Position numbers and translations under genes: made by a program. Below are positions 10,198 to 19,887 of a DNA stretch of 53,148 bases, in pieces. This DNA comes from a candidate division Zixibacteria bacterium RBG_16_53_22 (GTDB taxonomy: Bacteria; Zixibacteria; MSB-5A5; UBA10806), in assembly GCA_001775395.1 (NCBI GenBank), contig MEWP01000126.1, positions 6,753 through 59,900 of the forward strand, written 5' to 3'. The notes beneath the pieces are model-generated. The model did not search any database, was not told the DNA's origin, and saw nothing but the letters and a program-made list of their open reading frames with translations. Positions within the stretch are counted from its first letter, which is position 1, and every line of letters begins with the position of its first letter.

Positions 10198-10932
10198 TTA
10201 ATCGTGCTTGTTGACCTGGCGTTCACGCACGAAACTTATGGTGTCATTATAAGCATCGATCGATTCGCCGGCATCCGCCCAGCCGCCATCGAGAATAGAA
10301 TACGACATCTGGCCGCCACCGATATAGGCGTTGTTGACATCTGTTATCTCCAACTCGTTCCGCTTTGACGGTTTCAGGGTCTTCACGATATCGAATACCC
10401 GGTTGTCATACATATAAACCCCGATGACAGCCAGGTCGCTGGCGGGATTCTGCGGCTTCTCGACAATATTGATCACCCTCCCGTCCCGCACCTCGGCGAC
10501 ACCATATTCCCTGGGGTTCTTCACCTTCTTGAGAAATATCATGGCGCCCCCTTCCTGCCGCTCGAACCGCTTGACGTCACCGGCGATGCTGTTTTCGAGA
10601 ATGTTGTCGCCCAGTATGATGATGACTTTGTCATGACCGGCAAAATACTCGCAGAGGCCCACTGCCTCGGCGATTCCGCCCTCCTTGGCCTGGTAGGCAA
10701 AATTCAAATGCTTCAGCCCGAATTCCGATCCGTTGCCCAAAAGCTTGAGGAAATCCCCGGCGTTGTTGCCGCCGGTCACAATCATGATATCCTCGATGCC
10801 GGCGTCGACCAGGGTCTGGATCGGGTAATAGATCATCGGCTTGTTATATATCGGGAGCAAATGCTTGTTGGTGATCTTGGTCAGCGGGAAAAGCCGAGTA
10901 CCCAGACCGCCGGCGAGAACGATGCCTTTCAT
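10198..10932 (-). CDS. rfbA: Glucose-1-phosphate thymidylyltransferase (short RmlA type)
   Basis: MKGIVLAGGLGTRLFPLTKITNKHLLPIYNKPMIYYPIQTL; ILGDNILE. Confidence 0.95.
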   Translation of the reverse strand: MKGIVLAGGLGTRLFPLTKITNKHLLPIYNKPMIYYPIQTLVDAGIEDIMIVTGGNNAGDFLKLLGNGSEFGLKHLNFAYQAKEGGIAEAVGLCEYFAGHDKVIIILGDNILENSIAGDVKRFERQEGGAMIFLKKVKNPREYGVAEVRDGRVINIVEKPQNPASDLAVIGVYMYDNRVFDIVKTLKPSKRNELEITDVNNAYIGGGQMSYSILDGGWADAGESIDAYNDTISFVRERQVNKHD

Positions 10933-11152
10933 TGAACCTCCAATTGATTCGACAATATATTAACCGGCCGGGATATTAACAAGATTTTTCGGCATGGGAT
11001 TATCATTAAAATATCGAGGTCGAGCAAATGGAATTCGATATGTATTGGGGCCTTGGTTTTTTCAACGACAGCGAATCAGGGGCGTGATATCTCGCTTGCC
11101 GGCGCAAGATCGAAAACACTGCCCCATTCAATGCTTGTCTAACTGCCGCGTA

Positions 11153-12628
11153 TCAGCGCCGGCCCTGCTCCGCTCCAGTCAGCAAATTACCCTCGGCCGC
11201 GCCTTCAATTGCGGGATCGATGATAAAAAAGTCGCTGTCCCAATTGTGATCTGTAATAATCTCGGGTTGATGGGCATTATGATAGTCATCAGCCAACGCC
11301 TCGATACCGTTATATCCCGGAGCAGTCCTGTACGAGAGCAGAACTCCCTGATCGGGTCCCGTAACGTTTCCCAGATCTTCGATGGCGGCGGGCGGAATGG
11401 TGTCAATCTCGGGCTGGTCTTGAAGTAATATCTTGGCGAAATAAATGTCCAGGCCGCTCTCCTCGGAACTCCAGAACACCGGTATATAATTCGCGGTCGT
11501 GGGCACACTAAAGCAGGTATTGGGGTCGTGGTTGGCGGTTATCTGGCCTGAGACCAGTACCGGGGCGGTCCAGGTCATGGTAGCTTGGTCCCAACGTTTG
11601 TACATTACCTGGGTGCTGGAGGCATCCGATGATGCCTTCTTAAGATAAAACAGATAAAGTCTTCCTCCCCTGACAGTCGAGGCCGTAAACCAATCGTTGT
11701 CTTCGGTATAGGGCGAGCTGTCTATTATCTGGCTGGTCCAACTTCCGTTTCCTCCCTGATAGTGCTTCCAAACATGAATAAGGTTGAAGCCCAAACCGAA
11801 TATCATATGGAAGGTGGTGTCATTTATGACATTATGCGTGAACACTCGGACCTCGCCCATGGCGACCGGATAAATGGCATGATCGGGCATGGCCTCAAAG
11901 GAGGTGCCGTTCCAAACATAATATTCATACCCCCTGGCGCTATACATGTAGAAAACGACAAGAGCCGCTCGGCCGTCGATATAAGGCATGGATCCAATCC
12001 TGACATGGTCGGCCCCGGTAGCCACCGCTACCCCGTTGGTCCAGTTTGCCCCACCGTCATCGCTGTAATGATAGCGCACATTTTCCGAGGGGGTCGCCGA
12101 AAGACGCGTGAAAACCCATATCCGGCCATTTCCGTCAACCGTGACGCTGCTTCTGTGCTCCCCGGAGGCCCCCGGAACGATCCTTAACGGGTCGCGGTCG
12201 GCATTATCGTGGGCGGGAGGATTTATCTTTCTAAAATAAATAGAAGAACCTCCCGGCCATGTAATATACAGAGTATTCGCCCGTCCAAATAGAGACGCAT
12301 GATAATTCATGGAGCCGGTTTCACCGGCAAGAAGCCCGCCGGGGCTCCAGGTCGCTCCGGCATCGGTAGTATATTTAATGTTGGCCGGAGCAGTGCTCGA
12401 TGTCGCAAAGGCCAACCAGAAATTATCAGGATTTGTCTCCGACATATACCCCTTCCAGCGAGGAATGGCCAGAGTGGCGCCGCTGTTTCCATAATTAGCC
12501 ACAACAACCGGGGGAACGACCTCTTCGTCTTGGGCAAGGACCATAGTAAAAGGGGAAAACAATAAAATGACAAATGGGATAATTAGGATCCTTGTCAAAA
12601 ATCGATAAAAACGTTCGTTATTTAACAT
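11153..12628 (-). CDS. Secreted sialidase/BNR-like beta-propeller protein, C-terminally truncated in an FN3 domain
   Basis: Signal peptide; NVRYHYSDDGGANWTNG and IKYTTDAGATWSPGG Asp-box-like motifs; ends EQGRR* inside an FN3-like domain with no sorting tail. Confidence 0.7.
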   Translation of the reverse strand: MLNNERFYRFLTRILIIPFVILLFSPFTMVLAQDEEVVPPVVVANYGNSGATLAIPRWKGYMSETNPDNFWLAFATSSTAPANIKYTTDAGATWSPGGLLAGETGSMNYHASLFGRANTLYITWPGGSSIYFRKINPPAHDNADRDPLRIVPGASGEHRSSVTVDGNGRIWVFTRLSATPSENVRYHYSDDGGANWTNGVAVATGADHVRIGSMPYIDGRAALVVFYMYSARGYEYYVWNGTSFEAMPDHAIYPVAMGEVRVFTHNVINDTTFHMIFGLGFNLIHVWKHYQGGNGSWTSQIIDSSPYTEDNDWFTASTVRGGRLYLFYLKKASSDASSTQVMYKRWDQATMTWTAPVLVSGQITANHDPNTCFSVPTTANYIPVFWSSEESGLDIYFAKILLQDQPEIDTIPPAAIEDLGNVTGPDQGVLLSYRTAPGYNGIEALADDYHNAHQPEIITDHNWDSDFFIIDPAIEGAAEGNLLTGAEQGRR

Positions 12629-12660
12629 AATTGCCCTCTATGCATCTTGGCAGGTGTCAG

Positions 12661-12800
12661 AAAAACCAGGTCGACCCGATGACCATCACCTCTCCGCTCG
12701 ATTGGCCATTAGGGGAATCGACCTTTTATAATTATACACCCGAAGCCCGTTCTTTGCCATCGTTATTTTCTAATTCGGCATCTCATTCGGAATCAATAGC
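12661..12800 (-). pseudogene. Decayed T9SS-like C-terminal sorting-domain remnant
   Basis: Minus-strand translation IDSE*DAELENNDGKERASGV*L*KVDSPNGQSSGEVMVI aligns with the intact tail IGPDEWIWDVKNNGGGELASGVYLYRVDYPDGSSSGKVMII of the 15111-19301 protein, with stops where W and Y codons are expected. Confidence 0.75.
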
Positions 12801-13124
12801 ATAATTGCTAAAATTTACCAGTAAAAAGCGACAAAAATCGTGCCATCGCGTTATCATCTATCCCACCCTCATAAGCCATTAAATTATAAGCTGTTAAGTG
12901 TGCCCGTAAGGCAACATTGGATGGGAATTCAACATGGTCTGTTGAAATCGTAAACATTGACCACCATCTGCTCAAACATTCACTCTTATCGCGTCGATTC
13001 CACAGGATCATATGGAAAAGATTCAACAGGCGCACGACCATATTCAGGCAAATCATTTTTCGCCAGGACTGATTCTGGTCTACATGAACCTGACCGTAAT
13101 ATGCGGGAATGCCGCCAACTCCGG

Positions 13125-14861
13125 TCAATCAATTGCGACCGGGACTGAAACCGTATCCGGATCCGCCCTATTTAAAATGTAGATTTGTCCTTCCCCGGGG
13201 GGCAGCCACCTATCGTAGGGAAATGCTGTCAGGCTGTCGTATTCGGCTAATGTGCCGAAGGTCACTATATATTTGTCCTCATCGACCCACCACCAGCTCT
13301 TTTTCCCCCCGTATTCGATCGGTTTCTTGGAATCATACAAATTCCAACCGTTGAATTCATACCCTCCATCTATCTTGTTCTTAGGGATGGCCATTTGGCC
13401 AGTCAGGTAGTCGAGGGCTTGCCAGCGTGCTCGATTCCAAGAAAGGTAATCGTGCGTGGCGGCAACGTCGAAGGAAGCGAAAATCAGCAGGGCCGCCACG
13501 GCTGCGCAAACCGGAACACGAGTGCCGCCCCCACCGAGGCCGATTCCGCGGCCGAACAATAGAACCACTATGAACGGAATCAGGAATATCATGTACCGAT
13601 CGAAAATTCCGGTCAGGAGGATCAAACAAACATAGATGGCGCACAGGATGAGCGCGAATGCCACGGGTGGCTCGATAGCCGAGAGCGCCCGCCGACCGCT
13701 TCGCGTGACCAGATACCACACTTCAGCGGCTATCGTTGCAATCAAAAGCCCGGCATTGAGAATCGATAGGGCCACCAGCGCCGTCCAGGCCGAACGGGGC
13801 ACGTGCGGGAAATGCGGCAGGTGCAACAAACCGACATCGCGCAGGGTGGGCGTGCCCAGCCCCAGGTTGAAAAACGTGTTCCAACTGAGGGGTTCGCGGG
13901 GGTCCAGTGCGAGCAGGACGACCGCGATCAGAAGCGACGCCAGCGGCCAAACGACGAAGACGACTCTGGCGGCTGACCGGTTGCGCGATCCAAAAAGGTG
14001 ATACAATAACAGGATAGAGAACGGCAGAAAGAAAAATCCGAGGTAAACTGCTATCTGCTCCATACGGATGGCCAACGCGCGCAATGCCTGGAGGACGCCG
14101 CCCGTGAGCAGGTTGATTATAACCCGGGTCTTGTAATTGTACATTTCCGGCAGTCCGATCGTGTTTGCCAAGATCGCCTGATAAGTATAGAGCGTCGCAA
14201 GCACAGCGGCGGCTGGGAAAAACGCATTCAGCAATTTTCTCGCGCCAAGGCCGTTCTTGGCAAGGTAGGCCAGCCCGTATGCGGCGACAATCACTATCGC
14301 CACCTCCCGGATTAATATGGCCAGGCAAGAAAGTATCGTTCCTATGATAGCCCAACGGTTGGAATCCCCGATCAAGCTATTAACGAAGCAGATGACAGCC
14401 AGCATACAGAAGGCCAGGAAGGGAACGTCGGTCATAAATGTGAATGATAGGCTGAAATAATTGGGATTGAATCCCAGCATCAACGCGCCCAGAAGCGCCA
14501 TGGACACGGGGTAACGCAACCTGCGCAAGAGCCAAAACACGGATAGGATGCCGACCAGCCCCAGGACCAGGGTGGAAATGCGAAGCGCGACAAAGGAGAA
14601 ACCGAAGGGCAGGCAAAACAGGGAACCCCAAAGTACCTGGAATACCAAAGACATGCCGGTCCAATCGCACAGGTAAAACTCCCCGTGGCCGACAAGCTTC
14701 TCTACGGTCTTGGCATAAGTCCAGTCATCGTTAAGAGGAAAATTCCCCAACGGGTTGACGATCAGGATAAGAGCAATCCAGAGGAGGGCGAGGATGGCGG
14801 TGATGAAAATGTCGGTCTGGCGGGATGCCGAATGCCGGAGGGGGTCGGGTTTGCTCTGCAT
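13125..14861 (-). CDS. GT39/PMT/ArnT-like polytopic glycosyltransferase
   Basis: NPLGNFPLNDDWTYAKTVEKLV, with the acidic motif of GT-C enzymes, and many TM segments. Start set at the internal ATG (MQSKPD). Confidence 0.75.
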   Translation of the reverse strand: MQSKPDPLRHSASRQTDIFITAILALLWIALILIVNPLGNFPLNDDWTYAKTVEKLVGHGEFYLCDWTGMSLVFQVLWGSLFCLPFGFSFVALRISTLVLGLVGILSVFWLLRRLRYPVSMALLGALMLGFNPNYFSLSFTFMTDVPFLAFCMLAVICFVNSLIGDSNRWAIIGTILSCLAILIREVAIVIVAAYGLAYLAKNGLGARKLLNAFFPAAAVLATLYTYQAILANTIGLPEMYNYKTRVIINLLTGGVLQALRALAIRMEQIAVYLGFFFLPFSILLLYHLFGSRNRSAARVVFVVWPLASLLIAVVLLALDPREPLSWNTFFNLGLGTPTLRDVGLLHLPHFPHVPRSAWTALVALSILNAGLLIATIAAEVWYLVTRSGRRALSAIEPPVAFALILCAIYVCLILLTGIFDRYMIFLIPFIVVLLFGRGIGLGGGGTRVPVCAAVAALLIFASFDVAATHDYLSWNRARWQALDYLTGQMAIPKNKIDGGYEFNGWNLYDSKKPIEYGGKKSWWWVDEDKYIVTFGTLAEYDSLTAFPYDRWLPPGEGQIYILNRADPDTVSVPVAID

Positions 14862-15110
14862 ATTATCGGTCGAGGCCTTTATGTCTGATGATAGCCGCGA
14901 CAGGGCCGGGTTAATGAAGATCGACAAATCATTTACTGCCGACAGCTCGGGACCCTGTATATATTTGCGCCATGCGAACCGCAACGCTGGCGTTGAAGTT
15001 CATCTGACCTTGAGTGAATTGAAATAGCTGTTGCGGAATGAAAAACGCTTTTTGGCTTTCGTCTAAGCCTGCTGCCGAAACTGCATCAAGCATCCATTCG
15101 CAAATACAGC

Positions 15111-18100
15111 TTACCTGATTATCATCACTTTACCGCTCGATGAGCCATCAGGATAGTCGACTCGATATAAATATACGCCCGAGGCCAACTCCCCGCCACC
15201 GTTATTTTTCACATCCCAGATCCACTCGTCGGGCCCGATCCCCTCCGCCTCTCGGACAACGCTCCCGGAAACAGTGGCAATCGTTACCCTGGAGTTTCCC
15301 GGCAGATTGACGAAAGTAACCCCCGGCACTCCCACGGAGGCTCTGTAAGGATTGGGATAAGGGTGGATGTCGATCTCGGCGGCGAATGCGATGGGGGCGG
15401 TCCAAATGATGTTGTCGGCGCTGGCCCGCCAGTAATAAACCGGCCCCTGCTGAAGAGGCTGGGAAATCTTCCATGCGAAATCCCCGCTAACTGCCGTCAG
15501 CGGGCCAGACTCAATCGGAGAGGAGAACCCGGTGTCGCCTGCGACCTGGATGTAAACGTAGGCGACATCGGGCACTGACCTCACCAAAAAGGTAGGCCTG
15601 GACGACTGCACGGTGGTTCCTTCGGGAGGAAAAAGGCAGTCGGCGCTGGTAAGCGCGGGTCCGTTTCCGGAAGAATAGTCGAAATTCAGCACATTGGACC
15701 AGTCGCTCGTAAAGGAACGATCCGAGGCCACGGCCCTGAATCTCCAGTAGTAATGACCCTCGACAGAGAGCGAGTCGAAAAGGCAGGTAACCATCGAGTC
15801 CGCCAGGAGCGACACCTCCATACGGGCATTCGAGAAAGCCTCGGTGGTATCGAGCGCGAATTCATAGAAGACAGAAAGATATGAACTCACGGCGGCCCCT
15901 ATCAGGACAGCGGTTTCGGTCGAGCTGTCCACTCTTGTATCGAGAGCCATCGGCGGGCCGATGCCCGCCGAATAGCTTGAAATTACGTTCGAAAGGGGGG
16001 ACTCGTTCCCTGCATCGTCATATGATTTGATTGCGAGGTTGTATATTGCCCCTGTCGATAGACCCGTTACGGTAAACGATTGGCCAACGCCCCCCACATT
16101 CGGTACGGGGGGATTGGAAACAGCCGTGGCCTGTGTCCAGTTGGACTCGACTATCGGCGCCGTGGAATACCTGATATCGTAATGATTGGCCTGCGCTGCT
16201 CCGTCGGCTGCGCCTGGTGCGGTCCATTGCAAGTCGATACTTCCCTCGACTCCGGCCGGCGCTGCCCCCAGGTCGTCAATGGGGTCGGGCGGGATAGTGT
16301 CTTGGCCGGCGTTTGTGCCATAAAGCTCAAGTTCCGTCAACCACGTAATCCTGCGGTAGGTTACGGGCCCCATATTGGCTGGCTGCCAGTACCTTATCCT
16401 GTTGGTTGTCACCGGCGTAAAGTCGGTCATTGTGATACTGTCGGCCGATGAGTTGTTAACCACCGCGGTGTTAACGTATGAACCCGAGTTCGCGTCCCAA
16501 TGCTGAATAATATACTGTTGCGAACACATCCAGCTGGAATTGGAACCGTTCCACGCCCAAAGGACTCTGGCGCGTCTCACCTGCCGTAGACCGGGGAATG
16601 TAAACTCGATCCAGTGGGGGTTTGTCGAATCGGAGTCTGACGCCCAGGTGGTACTGGTGCCGCCTCGAGGATTGATGACGCCATCATTTATACGGGCTGG
16701 ATTGTAGCCGGAATAGCTGCCGCAAACTGTTGTCGGCACACCCACCGAGATAAGTTGCATGGTTGCGACTGTATCGGTAAGGAACGTATAGTCGCCGCTA
16801 ACCGCCTCATTGCCGGAGGCGTCACGCGAGCGGACTCTATAGTGATACAAGGTGTCGGCTGTAAGCCCGCTCAGTCCGACACCATGGGCAAGGACCAAAG
16901 TTGGATCGAGAGTCGTGGTCGAGCCATAATTTGTCGTCAGGCCGTAGTTGACCTGCGAAGTTGCCACCTCATTCGTCGTCCAGGCTATCGTGGCCGAGCT
17001 GGGTGTGATGTTTTGAGCGCCTACCCCGGTTATCGTTGGTGGGTTGGTGTCGGGCGTTAATGTGTGAAAAGTGTAATCCCCGCTAACCGCCTCGTTGCCC
17101 GCGGCGTCTCGCGAGCGGACTCTATAGTGATACAGGGTGTCGGCTGTAAGCCCGCTCAGCCCGACACCATGGGCAAGGACCAGGGTTGGATCGAGAGTCG
17201 TGGTCGAGCCATAACTTGTCGTCAGGCCGTAGTTGACCTGCGAAGTTGCCACCTCGTTCGTCGTCCAGGCTATCGTGGCCGAGCTGGGTGTGATGTTTTG
17301 AGCGCCTACCCCGCTTATCGTCGGCGGGTTGGTATCGGGCGTCAATGTGCGAAAAGTGTAATCTCCGCTGACAGCTTCATTACCCGCAGCGTCCCTGGAA
17401 CGTACGCGGTAGTGATAGGTGGTCGTCGGCGACAATCCCGTAATAGTCTGTGCATGGCTCCAGACCAGCGTCGGGTCGAGAGGCGTGAACGAGCCATAGC
17501 TCGTCGTCAGGCCGTATTCCACGCGGCTGGTGGCATTTTCGTTAGTCGACCATCTGATGGTCACCGAGTTGGAGGTCGTATCCGTCGAACGCACGTTGCT
17601 GATCACCGGGGGCGTGACATCGGGGCCGCTGGGCGGCTGCCAGGCCCCATAGCGGGTCCAGGTCTGGCCTCCATAGGTAAGATTCATCTCCTGCGGGGCG
17701 CTCGGCCGGGAAAAGTTCATCCCATCCCCATTGATGAATCCCGGATTCACGCTCATCGTGCTGTGGGCATCAAAGCCGTATCCCAAATTAACCCATTCCG
17801 CAGAGTCCAACGCCCCGCCGGAATAGAACTTGTCCGCGCTTGTCGAATAGAACATATTCGAATCGCTGACCAGCGAATCGCGGGCGCCCGTATCGAGACG
17901 GACCAGATTTTGAGCACCCTCACTGTAAAAGATATTGTATTTCAAGGTGACTCTATAAGCAGGGTCAATAGTCTGTGAGGAAAAACCGCAGGCGGGAACC
18001 GAAGAGGATCTGCCGACATTATAGAAAGTATTATTCATCACATAGTGAGAAGTGCCATTGGCCGGTAAGGGGGGTTGCGTTCCCTTAAACCTGATACCAT

Positions 18101-19301
18101 ATTCATAGCAATTGCTGACACTTGGCGATAGGCCGCCCCAGAATATATTCCCGTAAACACTGTCGTTCTGTTGGCAATTCTCCATTTGAATGTAGAGGTC
18201 TGTCCAAATCGGCTTGAACGTGCAATAGCGAACGGTGTTATTCAGAGCCAGGTCATCTCCGGTCTGATTTTTCCAATGGATGACACATTCACTGGCCCCG
18301 TAAAAATAACAAGATTCAATAACGGTGCCACGATTGCCGTAAAATGCTCCGAGAATGGTTCCACGACTGCCCAATAGGTTATCATCCGTAAAGGGATAAT
18401 CGGCGGTGATATAAGAATCGAAGGTGCAACTCCTTATCAGGAGACTGTCGCAACTTTGGTCCTGAGTGTTGGCAAGAGGAGTGCGAATATAACCCGGATT
18501 ATTACCGGTATTGAGAGATTGAAAAGACCAGCCATTCTGAAAATCGCAATGGACTATCCGCACATTGTCGGGCATTATATTGCTCGTGCCTGCTATCATT
18601 ATCCCGTAACCCCGGCAGTAATTAAATTCCAAACCCAACCAGGTGACGCGCTGGGAATAACGATACAGCCTGAAATGGGCGATAAGCCCGTCATCGTTGC
18701 AGTAGCCGACTTCCATCGTATAACTGGCGGGGTTACGGCCCAAGCCTAAATCCCGGCAATGAACATACAAGCTGTCGGTGACATCGTTCCAATAGGCGAA
18801 ACCCTCGCGTGTGATAACATCGGACAAATCATATCCCGAGATGCTGCCGGCTGATCCTATGAGGAATAACATGGAATCGTTTTGACCGCAAATTCCGACA
18901 TCGAGCCCCGCCTGCTCTGGAAAATATCGAGCGTAAACGTCGGTAGTCCCGTATCGGTCCCAACCCGTCGTTGAAACCGGCGCGGCTCCGCATATCCTTG
19001 CCATACCCGGTCCACCGGCCATGAAAGAGGAATCAAGGTAAGCTGTCCACTGTGAAGTTTCGTTGTCTGGGACGTTAAGTTCCTGGCCAGGGACAAGGTA
19101 GTAATCACCTGTTCCGAAATAGACCGTATCGCCACCCAGAAAAGTGCCGTCGTCAAGATGGGCGACTGTCCGCCAAGCGTTGGACCAAGTGCGGCCGTCG
19201 CGGCCATCGTCTCCGGACCTTGAAATATGATAAGTTGTAGCACCCGAATAGCTTACTGATAGAACAAGAATCACAAAAGCCGGTAAGTTGACCCGCTTCA
19301 A
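15111..19301 (-). CDS. Giant secreted surface protein: right-handed beta-helix region, 3 FN3/PAP-N-like repeats, F5/8 type C-like domain, FN3 domain, T9SS-like C-terminal tail
   Basis: Signal peptide; parallel beta-helix-type N-terminal half; DTNPPTISGVGAQNITPSSATIAWTTNEVATSQVNYGLTT repeats; discoidin-like INDGVINPRGGTSTTWASDSDSTNPHWIEFTF; tail GVYLYRVDYPDGSSSGKVMIIR. Confidence 0.85.
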   Translation of the reverse strand: MKRVNLPAFVILVLSVSYSGATTYHISRSGDDGRDGRTWSNAWRTVAHLDDGTFLGGDTVYFGTGDYYLVPGQELNVPDNETSQWTAYLDSSFMAGGPGMARICGAAPVSTTGWDRYGTTDVYARYFPEQAGLDVGICGQNDSMLFLIGSAGSISGYDLSDVITREGFAYWNDVTDSLYVHCRDLGLGRNPASYTMEVGYCNDDGLIAHFRLYRYSQRVTWLGLEFNYCRGYGIMIAGTSNIMPDNVRIVHCDFQNGWSFQSLNTGNNPGYIRTPLANTQDQSCDSLLIRSCTFDSYITADYPFTDDNLLGSRGTILGAFYGNRGTVIESCYFYGASECVIHWKNQTGDDLALNNTVRYCTFKPIWTDLYIQMENCQQNDSVYGNIFWGGLSPSVSNCYEYGIRFKGTQPPLPANGTSHYVMNNTFYNVGRSSSVPACGFSSQTIDPAYRVTLKYNIFYSEGAQNLVRLDTGARDSLVSDSNMFYSTSADKFYSGGALDSAEWVNLGYGFDAHSTMSVNPGFINGDGMNFSRPSAPQEMNLTYGGQTWTRYGAWQPPSGPDVTPPVISNVRSTDTTSNSVTIRWSTNENATSRVEYGLTTSYGSFTPLDPTLVWSHAQTITGLSPTTTYHYRVRSRDAAGNEAVSGDYTFRTLTPDTNPPTISGVGAQNITPSSATIAWTTNEVATSQVNYGLTTSYGSTTTLDPTLVLAHGVGLSGLTADTLYHYRVRSRDAAGNEAVSGDYTFHTLTPDTNPPTITGVGAQNITPSSATIAWTTNEVATSQVNYGLTTNYGSTTTLDPTLVLAHGVGLSGLTADTLYHYRVRSRDASGNEAVSGDYTFLTDTVATMQLISVGVPTTVCGSYSGYNPARINDGVINPRGGTSTTWASDSDSTNPHWIEFTFPGLRQVRRARVLWAWNGSNSSWMCSQQYIIQHWDANSGSYVNTAVVNNSSADSITMTDFTPVTTNRIRYWQPANMGPVTYRRITWLTELELYGTNAGQDTIPPDPIDDLGAAPAGVEGSIDLQWTAPGAADGAAQANHYDIRYSTAPIVESNWTQATAVSNPPVPNVGGVGQSFTVTGLSTGAIYNLAIKSYDDAGNESPLSNVISSYSAGIGPPMALDTRVDSSTETAVLIGAAVSSYLSVFYEFALDTTEAFSNARMEVSLLADSMVTCLFDSLSVEGHYYWRFRAVASDRSFTSDWSNVLNFDYSSGNGPALTSADCLFPPEGTTVQSSRPTFLVRSVPDVAYVYIQVAGDTGFSSPIESGPLTAVSGDFAWKISQPLQQGPVYYWRASADNIIWTAPIAFAAEIDIHPYPNPYRASVGVPGVTFVNLPGNSRVTIATVSGSVVREAEGIGPDEWIWDVKNNGGGELASGVYLYRVDYPDGSSSGKVMIIR
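16767..17621 (-). repeat. Three in-register 285-bp (95-aa) tandem repeats within the surface protein gene
   Basis: gggtgtgatgttttgagcgcc recurs at 17001 and 17286 (285-bp spacing); the two downstream units are nearly identical and the N-terminal unit is divergent. Confidence 0.9.
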
Positions 19302-19887
19302 AGTTACCTCCTTGAATTACTAATTAGCCCCCGTCTTTAGGCACACCCAAAGCAATCTAATTAATTTAATGGAAAAGGCCACAAAAATTATGCCCTCCAC
19401 AGATTTTTCACGTTTTTGGTAAGATACGATACCGCATTATATTATCGTAAATTATAGAATATCATTTACCGCTATCACAAGAAAATTTGATCAATTATTG
19501 AAAAATGTTATTAAAATGAACAGATTAACACCTTATCTGGCAAAGCCCTACTTGACATCCGAATCTTTAATAGTTATTGGTATTACGGCCGGGGCATGTC
19601 TCTTCTGTCGCGGAAATAGACCAAGGGTATCCCAACTTTCAGAGGAATGTCAGGGCTCATATAAGCCATGATATGTCATGGCGATTCACCCCCTATCAGC
19701 ATTTTCATGATTCTTCTGGAATTAATATTATGTCTACACAATGGACTTTGCGTGAATATCATCCTGACTATTTATCATCGATTGACTTAAATACAAAGGA
19801 AGTCTCATTCTCCGGCCACCCGGGCATGATCGCGATATTGACCCTATTCCTAATATCTATCATATGGCGCTTGATGATTATACTATC

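Noticed and set aside
16767-17621. Possible CRISPR or satellite array
   Set aside because: The 285-bp repeats are contiguous, in frame, and encode protein domains; no spacers.
17064-17978. 304-aa plus-strand ORF
   Set aside because: Antisense to the well-supported 1396-aa surface protein; its internal repetition mirrors the sense-strand FN3 repeats.
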